DNA of 64,000 nucleotides from an uncultured Collinsella sp. (GTDB lineage: Bacteria > Actinomycetota > Coriobacteriia > Coriobacteriales > Coriobacteriaceae): positions 3,066 to 67,065 of the forward strand of contig CAAELE010000017.1 in assembly GCA_900756765.1 (NCBI GenBank). Reading direction: 5' to 3'. Position numbers and translations under genes: made by a program. How positions within the stretch are numbered: the first letter of the stretch is position 1; each line of letters opens with the position of its first letter. This document shows, in pieces, positions 34,970 through 43,457 of this stretch. The notes beneath the pieces were generated by a model that searched no databases, had not been told where the DNA came from, and saw nothing but the letters and a program-made list of their open reading frames with translations.

Positions 34970-35056
34970 ATGTCCGGAAAGAGCGGGAAGGGCGCCGCGA
35001 GGGCGGTCCCGAGGGCCCACGGCAGGCGATCGGCAATTTCATGCAACTACGGCTGA
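34970..35056 (+). pseudogene. 5' stub of a truncated gene
   Basis: The ATG at 34970 follows GGAGG by five bases and reads MSGKSGKGAARAVPRAHGRR, then a few more residues to TGA. The first 70 bases are very GC-rich. Composition changes abruptly at about 35036, where the next gene's region begins. I read it as the start of a gene, perhaps of phage or mobile origin, cut by an insertion or deletion. The palindrome upstream would be its operator. Confidence 0.4.
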
Positions 35057-35484
35057 AGTGTCTTTATGTGGTTCAGCGCACCCAACAGTACCGTTTGATT
35101 TCGCTCAAAGCATAAACGAAACCATGCATATATTCCCAAGGCAATCAGGCATGGCGTCACGAAAACCCCGGCAGCGATTGAATTGTTGCCCGCCCATGCA
35201 GACAGACACCCTCCGACCGTAAGTGAGATGATCATGCTGATCACGCTGGGGGCCCAACTCGTATAATGCACCCCACTCACCGCCTGTTCGACTATTTCGC
35301 ATTTCTTTTTCAGGCTAATGTCCTCATCCACTTCACCAAGAGAAAAGTCCACTCCCGAAATTAAATCGAGCAATTCAGCCTCACTGTAGCCGCCTTCCTT
35401 GAATCTTTTAATGAAGAAACCTCCTGGTCCAGGCCCACAGATAGGACGGTTTACACGAAACAGTTCCTTATAGGCGATTCCCAT
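35047..35484 (-). CDS. Small membrane protein of unknown function
   Basis: A 145-residue protein. The first 75 residues are soluble (PICGPGPGGFFIKRFKEGGY, then an acidic helical stretch). They are followed by two or three membrane segments: SVISMIISLTVGGCLSAWAG (about 80-99) and AAGVFVTPCLIALGIYAWFR (about 104-123). A short tail ends KTLQP. AAGGAG lies six bases before the ATG. Lower GC than the core genes marks it as accessory. No family recognised. Confidence 0.6.
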   Translation of the reverse strand: MGIAYKELFRVNRPICGPGPGGFFIKRFKEGGYSEAELLDLISGVDFSLGEVDEDISLKKKCEIVEQAVSGVHYTSWAPSVISMIISLTVGGCLSAWAGNNSIAAGVFVTPCLIALGIYAWFRLCFERNQTVLLGALNHIKTLQP

Positions 35485-35571
35485 TGTTAACTCCTTAAAG
35501 TGCAGATGCTATTTACGCTATCGTTCTATCATTTCGTCCGGACAGATTTTTATCGGACCGTCGGCAACCGT

Positions 35572-36390
35572 TCACAAGGACATCCCGTTCAGTAACTCCC
35601 CGCGCTCCTCATACCCGCGCTCGAGCTTCTTCCCAAGCTCCGCAGCGCAGCGCTTCGTTTCCTCGGCAAACAGGTCATCGATAGCCCTGTCAATCCGCGT
35701 GCAAGTCTGCCGATGCTCGTCCTTCCAGGGCAGGTTGAGTCCCAAACTCGCGTCCCAATAGCCGCCGAGTTTGGCGTTAATTTCTTCCTCGGGATACAGC
35801 ACGTCGCGGCGAATGTCCTCAACTACATCGTCCTCGTCCATATCGCAGGCCGCATCGCCCTGCTCGAGGAACTTGCGCAGCTCCTTTTGCGCCCGGATGT
35901 TGTTCAGCATGCGAACACACACCACGGCCAAAAAGCGATAACGTTCGCATAGATCCCACTCGCCTTCGAGCCATACGCGAAAGCCCAGCATTTCGCTCGC
36001 GGACTCATCATCCATCAGGATCAATTCCCACGGAAGCACATTGGCGAGTGCGTCCTCCCCCAGCCTTTGCACGCCGTCGCGCATAAAGATGCACGGCTCC
36101 ACGTCGTAATAGCCAAAACCGTGGCCCGCATCGCGACGATTGATGACATGCTTGGGCAACAGGATGATCTTGTCGCTGGGCTCGGGATCTATCTTCCGCA
36201 GCTTTTTGACCTTGCGGCGGGCGCGCTTTAGGCTGCGTTCGCTATCGACACGGCCGCGGCCGTCCGGCTTGCCGCCGTATCGAAGGGCAACCTCACGCGC
36301 CAGGATCTTTGTGTCCGCAGCGCACAGCAGGTCGCTCACGGTGGGCAGGTCTTCCCACTCAATGCCATCGACGTCCCAAATCCTGTTCAT
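35572..36390 (-). CDS. Protein of unknown function next to a ClpP-like gene
   Basis: A 272-residue soluble protein. The N terminus (MNRIWDVDGIEWEDLP) follows AAGAGG by six bases. The middle is very basic (ERSLKRARRKVKKLRKI, about 50-66). The C-terminal half is acidic and helical (MDEDDVVEDIRRDVLYPEEE). No family recognised. An open frame continues upstream to 36801 but overlaps clpP antisense-like text and is not coding. It lies 74 bases after the ClpP-like gene on the same strand and may be its partner or substrate adaptor; that is inference. Confidence 0.65.
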   Translation of the reverse strand: MNRIWDVDGIEWEDLPTVSDLLCAADTKILAREVALRYGGKPDGRGRVDSERSLKRARRKVKKLRKIDPEPSDKIILLPKHVINRRDAGHGFGYYDVEPCIFMRDGVQRLGEDALANVLPWELILMDDESASEMLGFRVWLEGEWDLCERYRFLAVVCVRMLNNIRAQKELRKFLEQGDAACDMDEDDVVEDIRRDVLYPEEEINAKLGGYWDASLGLNLPWKDEHRQTCTRIDRAIDDLFAEETKRCAAELGKKLERGYEERGELLNGMSL

Positions 36391-36464
36391 GTTCAACCTC
36401 TTTCTGGCTGTGAATTTACGCACTTGTTCGCCCTGCACAACGTACTTGTAAGGCATGCGCCCCG

Positions 36465-37067
36465 CTAGAGCGCCTTCTTGCTGGGCGCAATCACCTCGTC
36501 CACCAGGCCCAGCTCCAGAGCGCGCCTGGCGTTGCACCAGCAGTCGCGCTCGGTGAGCTCGTGGAACTCCTGGGCGCTCAGGTTGCCATGCTCGGCCAGC
36601 AGCTCGTCCAGCTCGGCGCGCATGGCCGCTGTATGCTGGGCCACGATCTCGATATCGGTCTGCTGCGCCATGCCCGTGCCGCCCATCAGTTGGTGGATGA
36701 GCACCTGCGTGTGGCGGTACACCTGACGGTGGTCGCCGCAGGCCAAGATCACCGCGGCCATCGAGGCCACGACGCCCTCGCCCACCGTGATCACGGGGCA
36801 ATCGAGCGACTGCATGGTGTCGATGAGCGCCAGCCCCGCCGTGACGCTGCCGCCCGGGCTGTTGATGATGAGGGTGATGGGCTCGGTCGCACTTTGATGC
36901 TCCAGCACCAGCATGGACTTAATAAGGCCGTTGCAGGTCGCATCGTTGACCTCGCCCTCCAGCAGCAGCACACGGCTGTTGAGCAGTTCGCTTGCCATAT
37001 CGACAGCGGCAACACGGCCGTCCTTGGACTTCTTTATGATGCTGGGCTCACGATACATAACGGGCAT
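36465..37067 (-). CDS. ClpP-like serine protease
   Basis: A 200-residue ClpP-family peptidase. The nucleophile lies in VVASMAAVILACGD (Ser about 102), the histidine in TQVLIHQLMGG (His about 125), and a candidate Asp in HELTERDCWCNA. INSPGGSVTAG is the substrate-strand element. The last residues (PSKKAL) lack a longer C-terminal extension. ClpP works as a ring with an AAA+ unfoldase; none is encoded nearby. The divergence from housekeeping ClpP motifs and the accessory neighbourhood suggest an extra copy carried by a mobile or defence region. AAGGGA lies six bases before the ATG. Confidence 0.82.
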   Translation of the reverse strand: MPVMYREPSIIKKSKDGRVAAVDMASELLNSRVLLLEGEVNDATCNGLIKSMLVLEHQSATEPITLIINSPGGSVTAGLALIDTMQSLDCPVITVGEGVVASMAAVILACGDHRQVYRHTQVLIHQLMGGTGMAQQTDIEIVAQHTAAMRAELDELLAEHGNLSAQEFHELTERDCWCNARRALELGLVDEVIAPSKKAL

Positions 37068-37113
37068 GGCAATTCCCTTCTAAACGGAATCGGTAAGGAG
37101 GCAAAAACTGGAC

Positions 37114-37144
37114 CGCACGGCTTACGACTAACGGAAGCCGTGCG
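37114..37144 (-). terminator. Terminator after the VirD4-like gene
   Basis: CGCACGGCTT pairs with AAGCCGTGCG around an 11-base loop. On the minus strand a T run (AGTTTTTGC) follows a few bases later. It separates the VirD4-like gene from the ClpP-like gene. Confidence 0.6.
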
Positions 37145-37182
37145 ACAAAACATGCAAGATGGGGTACACAAAGCTGCAAGGG

Positions 37183-38667
37183 CTAATCCCTCAGCCACTT
37201 GGCAGCATTGGGGTGATCGGCGCAAAAGTACTTCTTGGCGCGGAAGGGACGCATGCCGGTCACCTTGACCAGGCAATCGGTGCGGGGCATAAGCCCAACC
37301 TCGCCTGGGGTCATCACGCAACCGCGCACATCTACGGCAGTGCGCTCGGCGCCCACGTACTTGGTGCCCAAAACCGACTCGCCACACAGTTCGCTTATGT
37401 AGTTCTGCGTCGCGATGTTGCTGCCGCCGCCCATATAGACCAAACTATCGCAGTTATCGAGGATGGTAAGCGCCGTGGATTTGCCGTACACGACATCGAG
37501 CTGGCTCAGCGATTGCGCACACATCAAAAAGCTAATGCCGCGACTGCGCACAGTCGCAATGCTGCGCTCAAAATCGGGGATGCGGCCCACATTGGGAAAC
37601 TCATCGAGCACAAACTGCACGCGACGCTGCAAATGACCGCTGGGGCCGGCATCGGCACGGCGCTGGGCAAGGTTAAACAGCTGCTTAAGGGCAACGTTCG
37701 CAAGCCATGCATTGGCCGAGTCGTTGTCGCTCACCTTAAGATCGATCACGCGCTTGCCCTCGTCGATACGATCAAGACGCATCTCGTCATGCTCAAAAAC
37801 GCGCATGAGCTGAGGCGTCTTAAGCCGCGAGATAGTTGCATTGAGCGTGATCAGAATACTCTTAAGCGTCCTATTGGCCGCCCCACGAAAATCGCGATAC
37901 TGCTCAACGCCGTACAGGTCTGCGTTCACCGCCCCATACTTATCGAGGAACTCCTTGGACTCCACCTCCTCCACAAGGTAGTCCAACGGGAATCGCCCCT
38001 CGCCATCTCCCGTGACCTTGATGAGCGCAGCCAGTTTAAAAACGTTGTTCATCTTAAGGTAGCGGCGCGGAGCACTGGGATCCTCGCCCGGCGCAAGGGT
38101 GCCGGCAAGGCACTCCAAGAGATACAGGATTCCAACAATTGCTCGAAGCAGCAGATCGTTTGCGTTATCCCAGAACGGATCATCCTTAAAGCTACGCCTG
38201 TTAGGTTCGACCCCCTCCATGATTGCCGCCACTGTGGTGGGGATATCCTCGACATCCATCACGTAACGCAGAGGGTCGTATCCGGCCGACTGCTCGGGAT
38301 TAACAGTATCGAGAACCGTCACCTCGTAGCCGTCCTCTTCAAAGCCCTTCCCCGTACGGCGCAGCAGCTCACCCTTGGTGTCTGTGACCACATAGCAGCA
38401 CTCGTGGTGATTGAGCAGGTTGGGCAAAATGAAACTCGCCGTTTTGCCGCTGCCGGTACCTCCAAAGGCAAAAACATTGTTGGACACGCTCGTCTCCCAA
38501 TGCTTGTCGTCCTCGTAAAAGGCAACCGTAGCGCCCTGTGCCAAGATCACATCGCGCTGCTCATCGCCGGATGACAGCGCCTGCATCTCCTCCTCAGTCG
38601 CCCACTTCTTGGTCTGATACTCCGTTTGCTGCGCGGCCTCATAGCCGAACATCTTGATGACTGACAT
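37183..38667 (-). CDS. VirD4/TraG-like ATPase without membrane segments
   Basis: A 494-residue P-loop ATPase of the type IV coupling protein family. Walker A FGGTGSGKTASFILPNLL is at about 68-85, VVTDTKGEL follows, Walker B FVLDEFPNVGRIPDF is at about 351-365, and MCAQSLSQLDVVYG comes next. Coupling proteins bring DNA to a conjugation pore and normally begin with two membrane spans; these are absent here, and the protein is shorter than usual. No relaxase, VirB4 or pilus gene is visible in the window. It may be a conjugation remnant or a DNA-translocating ATPase recruited to another task. GGGG lies seven bases before the ATG. Confidence 0.82.
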   Translation of the reverse strand: MSVIKMFGYEAAQQTEYQTKKWATEEEMQALSSGDEQRDVILAQGATVAFYEDDKHWETSVSNNVFAFGGTGSGKTASFILPNLLNHHECCYVVTDTKGELLRRTGKGFEEDGYEVTVLDTVNPEQSAGYDPLRYVMDVEDIPTTVAAIMEGVEPNRRSFKDDPFWDNANDLLLRAIVGILYLLECLAGTLAPGEDPSAPRRYLKMNNVFKLAALIKVTGDGEGRFPLDYLVEEVESKEFLDKYGAVNADLYGVEQYRDFRGAANRTLKSILITLNATISRLKTPQLMRVFEHDEMRLDRIDEGKRVIDLKVSDNDSANAWLANVALKQLFNLAQRRADAGPSGHLQRRVQFVLDEFPNVGRIPDFERSIATVRSRGISFLMCAQSLSQLDVVYGKSTALTILDNCDSLVYMGGGSNIATQNYISELCGESVLGTKYVGAERTAVDVRGCVMTPGEVGLMPRTDCLVKVTGMRPFRAKKYFCADHPNAAKWLRD

Positions 38668-38705
38668 GGCATGGCCCCTTTCTTGTCGGAAGATCTGATT
38701 GGCTA

Positions 38706-39623
38706 CTAGGAAATACGGTCGACGTCGGTGTCCTCATCGGGATTCGCCGCGCACGACAACTTGACCGTGCCGTCAATCAGGCGCTCGGCCTGCGACAAAT
38801 AGCTCTCGCGTGCCGCGACAGAGACCGTTCCATCACGCAGATATGCAAGCAACGCCTCAATCATCAGCCTGTCGAGCAGGTCGTACCCTTTGGCCTGAGC
38901 AAAGTTGAGGGTGTAGCGATCCTGGAGCTTTCGCACCTTAGTTGCCAAATCGATTTCCATCTTTTCCTCCATGTAATAAAAAGTGTGTCGTTCGTCCAAA
39001 AGTGCCTCAAACGGGCGTTTGACGCATAGCTCAAAGTTGAAACGCGGACTCGCATCGAACACGCGTCGTTGCACCTTGAGGTAGCGCTTATAAAACATGA
39101 CGGCGTCATCTTCATCCGCCGTAAAGCCACGCGACCCATCGCGGTGCAGCCGGTCGTATGGCTTTCTGCCATCGATATGACGCACGAAGAGGGATGGGAC
39201 ATAGGCACCCTTCTTGACGCTGTACTTCATCCCTGTCGCAACTTCCTCAAACAAGAGAACGCCAGCCGATTTGAAACCTGCATTGCGCCCATGCCTAAAC
39301 ATGCTCACCACAGTCGCCACGCTTTCGATGCAGCTATTGTGCGGGGGAAAATACAGCGGCAGTAAAGCGAGCGTCGCGGCAGTCAAAAGTTCGCGGGCCT
39401 CGTGCACATCGGCTCGATACTGCTCGGGAACCAGCCCGGGCATATCGGGCGAGCGATCTTCCAGCACGGCGACGAGCGTCTTGGCTAGGCGTTCAACGTT
39501 CTTCTCACCGCAGTACGGACACGGAAGTGGCCGTCCCACCTTCCCGTTCATTTCGCACATGCTGCGGAGATCCTCGTCGATCTCGTCAAGGAATGCTTTG
39601 TAGATGTCGTCTTTACTCTTCAC
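38706..39623 (-). CDS. Protein of unknown function with a CPYCGEKN element
   Basis: A 305-residue protein starting at GTG, six bases after AAGG. Near residue 35 is CPYCGEKNVERLAKTL, half of a zinc-ribbon, with another Cys at about 23. The middle (HNSCIESVATVVSMFRHGRN) is hydrophobic-helical and the rest is mixed alpha/beta. No family recognised. It ends 38 bases before the VirD4-like gene, so the two are probably one transcript. The pairing suggests a nucleic-acid-related role but nothing more can be said. Confidence 0.6.
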   Translation of the reverse strand: MKSKDDIYKAFLDEIDEDLRSMCEMNGKVGRPLPCPYCGEKNVERLAKTLVAVLEDRSPDMPGLVPEQYRADVHEARELLTAATLALLPLYFPPHNSCIESVATVVSMFRHGRNAGFKSAGVLLFEEVATGMKYSVKKGAYVPSLFVRHIDGRKPYDRLHRDGSRGFTADEDDAVMFYKRYLKVQRRVFDASPRFNFELCVKRPFEALLDERHTFYYMEEKMEIDLATKVRKLQDRYTLNFAQAKGYDLLDRLMIEALLAYLRDGTVSVAARESYLSQAERLIDGTVKLSCAANPDEDTDVDRIS

Positions 39624-39870
39624 GAATGACCTTCCTTTCTGTGGGGTGCTTATAAGTAGTCTGTTCTAGGCTTTAGAATGTTCTGACGCTAAGGCGATGA
39701 CGGTCGACCTAACTTGTAGTTTTATAAGTGGAATCCTCCTGCTTGATAATGCAATTTGCCTAAAGACTGCAAAGCGTTCGCATCAAGCAGTTGGTATTGA
39801 GTTGGATTTGGATTGCTTCGAGAATAGCACAATGCGCTGTTCTCATCATTAGAATTTTTTAAATTTTTCT

Positions 39871-39879
39871 GCTAATATA
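39871..39879 (+). promoter_or_regulatory. Extended -10 promoter element
   Basis: TGCTAATAT (TGn plus TAATAT) lies about 28 bases before the ATG of the methylase/HsdS-like gene, in an AT-rich 284-base intergenic stretch (39624-39907) that otherwise shows no gene. Confidence 0.45.
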
Positions 39880-39907
39880 AACTCACTGAGAAGAAAGGGC
39901 TCTATAC

Positions 39908-41344
39908 ATGCGTGAAACTACATCATCATTGCCACGCCTCACTGCCGCCGCCCTCTCGCGCGCGCTTAACCTGGAACAAGACAGTCGTCTGCTCACCGTA
40001 CGTCTACCCGGCGCCGTGGATGCCGAAGATCTCGCTAAGTGCTTTACCTTAAACGGCAACGGCGTACCTAATATTTGCGAACTTGAGCCCGGCAAGCAGA
40101 ACACGGGCAATGACAACGCGGCGCCGGTGTTTATCGATGCCACAGCTTGCGTTCGCAAACGTTTTCGCGAAATCAACAGCGCATGTGAGGCGCTCATTAA
40201 TGATCTGGAGCCTGGCTACCTGGGCTTCTGCGATTGGGAGGCCTATCTCTGGTGCCTGTATGCACTAGCCCTCTCCGGTCGTACTCGAGCCGCCGTACTG
40301 CTGCCGTTCGAGTCTTTGGACAACGCCGAGCAGGCACGCGCGATTCTGTTGCGCGAGGGGCTCGTCGAAAGCGTCCTATATCACCCGCTCGCCGAATCTC
40401 CGATGCACGGCATGTACGCACTTATTGTATTGTCGACGGGAAATCGCAGCGTTTCATTCCGCAATGCCGCCACGCCCATGCCACGCCTTCGGTTTGCCGA
40501 CGGGGCTCGCTACCCCAATCTTCCCTTGGCTTTCTCCCCTGACTGGAGCGGCATCGAGTGCGACTCACGCAAAACGGTTTCCATTGAAACCGTCGAGCTC
40601 GAAACGCGCAAGCTACTCCAACACCACGCCGCGCTCTCCAAAGGCAGGGTTGGCCTGATCTCCGTAGCTCAAAACTACAGCGCAACGCTCGGCGACAGCT
40701 TTATGCGCGTGGTGCCGTTTATGCCCCGAGACAGCACCACCTCGGATGACATCGACGCTGTCGAGGTGCGCCGCATTTCATCTCAGGATTTCCGCAACGG
40801 CTATTTGCTGCCCAAGGATGTTGCGGAAGGCGCGTCGGAGCTGGATTCCGAACCTGTAAAGGTAAGTCCAGACGTGTTGGCTCGTTACGAGCTTCGTTGC
40901 GGCGATATCGTCATGCCGCGCATACTCGGTCGTTACGGCGCGTCGAACCTACTTGTGGTCGGCATCGATGATGCAAAGCAGCATCTAGTTGCCTCGCACA
41001 ACACCACCGCCATTCGCCCGGCGATTCCAACGATGACCGACGAGGAGCGCATGGTGTATGCAGAGATGGTCGCGGCGTACCTCACCGACGGCCATGGGTC
41101 CATAGTTTTGCAGGTATTGTCCGACAATCAGTACAGCCACGCCATCCGCCCTACCGATCTGTTCGAGATCGAAGTCCCACCAGCACTCGACCCGCGTACG
41201 CGCGAGTATAGCGAATCCATCAATCGCTTTGCCGAGGTCGTAAGGGCCAAGAAACAAGCCGAGGCCGCTGTCGCCCAAGCCCAGCGCAACCTCGAAGCCG
41301 CAAAGAAGGCCGTTACTCAGGTGGTCGACCAGGCCTGTGAGTAG
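39908..41344 (+). CDS. Degenerate N6-methylase region joined to an HsdS-like specificity region
   Basis: A 478-residue protein. Residues about 125-190 (AAVLLPFESLDNAEQARAIL, LVESVLYHPL, MYALIVLSTGNRSVSFRNA) resemble the part of HsdM-type N6-adenine methylases after the catalytic motif. The SAM-binding and NPPF/Y motifs are missing. The C-terminal half reads like an HsdS half (VEVRRISSQDFRNGYLLPKD, RCGDIVMPRILGRYG, NQYSHAIRPTDLFEIEVPP) ending in a coiled coil. It may bind DNA without methylating it. No HsdR or HsdM gene is adjacent. AAAGGG lies eight bases before the ATG. It could be a remnant of a type I system or a dedicated DNA-binding regulator. Confidence 0.65.
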   Translation: MRETTSSLPRLTAAALSRALNLEQDSRLLTVRLPGAVDAEDLAKCFTLNGNGVPNICELEPGKQNTGNDNAAPVFIDATACVRKRFREINSACEALINDLEPGYLGFCDWEAYLWCLYALALSGRTRAAVLLPFESLDNAEQARAILLREGLVESVLYHPLAESPMHGMYALIVLSTGNRSVSFRNAATPMPRLRFADGARYPNLPLAFSPDWSGIECDSRKTVSIETVELETRKLLQHHAALSKGRVGLISVAQNYSATLGDSFMRVVPFMPRDSTTSDDIDAVEVRRISSQDFRNGYLLPKDVAEGASELDSEPVKVSPDVLARYELRCGDIVMPRILGRYGASNLLVVGIDDAKQHLVASHNTTAIRPAIPTMTDEERMVYAEMVAAYLTDGHGSIVLQVLSDNQYSHAIRPTDLFEIEVPPALDPRTREYSESINRFAEVVRAKKQAEAAVAQAQRNLEAAKKAVTQVVDQACE

Positions 41345-41369
41345 CGCATACATAGGCAGTAGAAACGTC

Positions 41370-41408
41370 TTAAGCCGGCGGCAGGAACTAATCCTGCCGC
41401 CGGCTTAA
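41370..41408. terminator. Strong bidirectional terminator
   Basis: A 17-bp perfect stem, TTAAGCCGGCGGCAGGA with its inverse, around a five-base loop, between the convergent HsdS-like and AbiEii genes. Confidence 0.85.
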
Positions 41409-41417
41409 CTATCTAGC

Positions 41418-42308
41418 CTATTCCCATCCCGTGGTCTGAGGATTCCATTTGCGCACATTCGCCGAATGATTAAAGCACGGTGTATACAACCGATTGACGA
41501 CCCCTTCTGCCCCAGCAATGTTCCCCGCGAGATCAAGTACCCCCGCCTGCCTCGCCATCTTTATGTACTGCGCAGAACCATTTTGTTTCCACCAGAGAGG
41601 CGCCACGAACTCTTCCGGCATTGCCACCTTGCGGGCAGACGCTTCTTTCTCGACTCTCTCGACAAGCGTAGCCCCATCGACGAAGCAAGTTTTTGCGTAC
41701 ACCAAGATGTCGACTATATCCTTGATTCGCGAAGAGGCACGGCCCTCATGCATCTCTATCATTGCGAGCAATTTATCTGCAAGGGCACTCTCCACTCGGC
41801 ATACTCGATAGTCGCAGACTGGGAGCCCCTCGATATTCAAACGATCGATCGGCGCAAGAACCTCAGGCTCAAGTCCCCGCACTTCATCAATTACCAAGTC
41901 AATTGAAATTGGCTGTAGCTTCTTGGTTCCCATAAAGGGGGTGAACCACACCTTCGCACCGCACCGATACTCATCTTCTTCTTTGATCTGCTCTGCACGA
42001 TCAAAGACGAACGAAACGAAATCCTCCAGATCAATCGAAGCAGCCTGCACCAGATCGGCAATAGCCTCTTCGAGACTTTCCTCTTGAGCAACCAAGTCAA
42101 TATCCCTTGTGACACGCGCATCGAGTGTTCGCGCTAGGACGCTTTGGCCACCCTTGAGCACAAAGCTGCCGTCATCTTCTGAAAAAACGCGACATAGGAA
42201 GCGATGAAAGTAGAAACCGACGATCGCCCGATTAGTATCCATCGGCGATTCTCTTGCGGCATCCCTAACAGCCATCTCCAGTGCGGCAGGTGTTTTGTAC
42301 TTCACCAT
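41418..42308 (-). CDS. abiEii: AbiEii-type nucleotidyltransferase toxin
   Basis: A 296-residue protein of the AbiEii/AbiGii family: FVLKGGQSVLAR (about 48-59), TRDIDLVAQ (about 66-74), the paired-Asp nucleotidyltransferase signature, ISIDLVIDEV (about 134-143, third acidic residue) and SALADKLLAMIE. Toxins of this family block growth, some by adding nucleotides to tRNA, and protect against phage. It follows the AbiEi-type antitoxin gene by 15 bases, the standard order. Phage-defence activity is inferred from the family. Confidence 0.85.
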   Translation of the reverse strand: MVKYKTPAALEMAVRDAARESPMDTNRAIVGFYFHRFLCRVFSEDDGSFVLKGGQSVLARTLDARVTRDIDLVAQEESLEEAIADLVQAASIDLEDFVSFVFDRAEQIKEEDEYRCGAKVWFTPFMGTKKLQPISIDLVIDEVRGLEPEVLAPIDRLNIEGLPVCDYRVCRVESALADKLLAMIEMHEGRASSRIKDIVDILVYAKTCFVDGATLVERVEKEASARKVAMPEEFVAPLWWKQNGSAQYIKMARQAGVLDLAGNIAGAEGVVNRLYTPCFNHSANVRKWNPQTTGWE

Positions 42309-42323
42309 GCCCTCCGTTTCTCA

Positions 42324-42947
42324 TTACCCGTTCAGCGTCGTCAACAAGGGCATCATCAACTCGCGTCGTTTGGCAGTTTTAGAGTTCTCCTCTACAAGAC
42401 CTCTCAGCCGCTGTATATCGAGCCCTCGACCAAGCGCGTCGTTATAGGCATCGATAATTAATGAGGGGTCCTCGCAATCGAGGCAAAGATCAACAAGCGT
42501 GCGCTCGGGTTTAGTTACCGGCAGGCCGTCGAGCCAGACGATGTCCTGCTCAGCGATCTCGCGCTTTGCAAAAGAAAGGGATTCGTTTCTCGTATTGATG
42601 CGCATGGGCGCGGTCATCCTGTAGGGGGACAGATAGAAATCGCCCATTTGCTGCAGGTTCGCCGCAGTCGTACCGCTCACGGCGATGCCATCCCACTGGC
42701 GTTTTCTCTCCCACGCGCAAAGGGAGGGATTGGTGAGTTTCCAAAAAGCGTTGAGCTCGTCAGTGTCTCGGCGCTGCGTGCCCGACATCCGGTAGGCGCC
42801 GTGGCATATCCGTTCAAGACGCCCCACGCGGCATGAGTGTGCCAGCGCATCTCGAGAGATGTCCATACGAGCCGCCTGGGCTGTGGTGAACACGCCCTCA
42901 CTCTCGGAAAGCTCGCTTATCGCCGTTATGTTGCTAAAGTACTTCAT
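42324..42947 (-). CDS. abiEi: AbiEi-type antitoxin and autorepressor
   Basis: A 207-residue protein with an N-terminal winged helix-turn-helix (FTTAQAARMDISRDALAHSC, then GRLERICHGAYRM) typical of AbiEi antitoxins. It is followed by an alpha/beta domain with GLPVTKPERTLVDLCLDCED. AbiEi represses its own operon by binding inverted repeats and counters AbiEii. The ATG at 42947 is chosen because TACAAT lies six bases upstream and no ribosome site exists, pointing to a leaderless transcript. A longer frame to 42986 would place the promoter and palindrome inside the gene. Confidence 0.82.
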   Translation of the reverse strand: MKYFSNITAISELSESEGVFTTAQAARMDISRDALAHSCRVGRLERICHGAYRMSGTQRRDTDELNAFWKLTNPSLCAWERKRQWDGIAVSGTTAANLQQMGDFYLSPYRMTAPMRINTRNESLSFAKREIAEQDIVWLDGLPVTKPERTLVDLCLDCEDPSLIIDAYNDALGRGLDIQRLRGLVEENSKTAKRRELMMPLLTTLNG

Positions 42948-42953
42948 GTTGCA

Positions 42954-42973
42954 ATTGTATGATATTTTCATAC
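42954..42973 (-). promoter_or_regulatory. Promoter and operator palindrome of the abiE pair
   Basis: On the minus strand GTATGA, five bases, TCATAC forms an inverted repeat (42957-42973) that overlaps the likely -10 box TACAAT (42954-42959). The geometry fits autorepression by AbiEi. Confidence 0.5.
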
Positions 42974-42986
42974 TTTTGAAACGCAT

Positions 42987-43316
42987 TTTTGATTCTATAC
43001 GATCGGTGCGCTTCGCCTATCCCATTTCTGCCGCCGGCTTGCCGTTAGGTCACCGCTCTCCGCTGCCAAGGTCTAATACTTTTCCGCGAAGTGAACGTCT
43101 GTTTTTGGACCCCTGAAGCATCCACATTTTTCGTCGGCAAAATCGCAGGATTTCAGCATCGAAACCGCAGGAAACGGCACCTCTAAAGTGTCGATGCTTC
43201 GGGGGTCCGATTTAGCTCGTTCACTTCTCGGGAAAGTATTAGACCTCGCTGCTAGCTACCCAGAAGGGCACCTCCCCCTTCCCCACCGCCACCCAAAAAC
43301 TCATCCAACATTAATC
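42987..43316. other. Gene-free stretch between abiE and the DUF4342-type gene
   Basis: No coding region. Most of it is the inverted-repeat element at 43070-43245. The remainder is GC-rich spacer. Confidence 0.6.
43070..43245. repeat. MITE-like element with 53-bp imperfect inverted ends
   Basis: GGTCTAATACTTTTCCGCGA at 43070, continuing to 43122 (ending CCCTGAAGCATC), is matched in reverse complement by 43245-43193 with about a dozen differences. The 70-base centre has no coding region. No target duplication is visible. Confidence 0.6.
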
Positions 43317-43344
43317 TTGGCTCAAGAATCGCTTAATCTATAAC
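43317..43344 (+). promoter_or_regulatory. Promoter of the DUF4342 / two-component operon
   Basis: TTGGCT and TATAAC with a 16-base spacer, about 115 bases before the first ATG. The leader between is GC-rich and able to fold. Confidence 0.5.
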
Positions 43345-43457
43345 CTGCACTATAGAGTTCGACCAAGGGCGGGGCGGCGCCACGCAGGCCGCCGAACGCA
43401 ACGCTCGCGCCCGGGCAGATCGCCCGGCGTCGCGCCCATCGAACGAAAGGACAGGTC

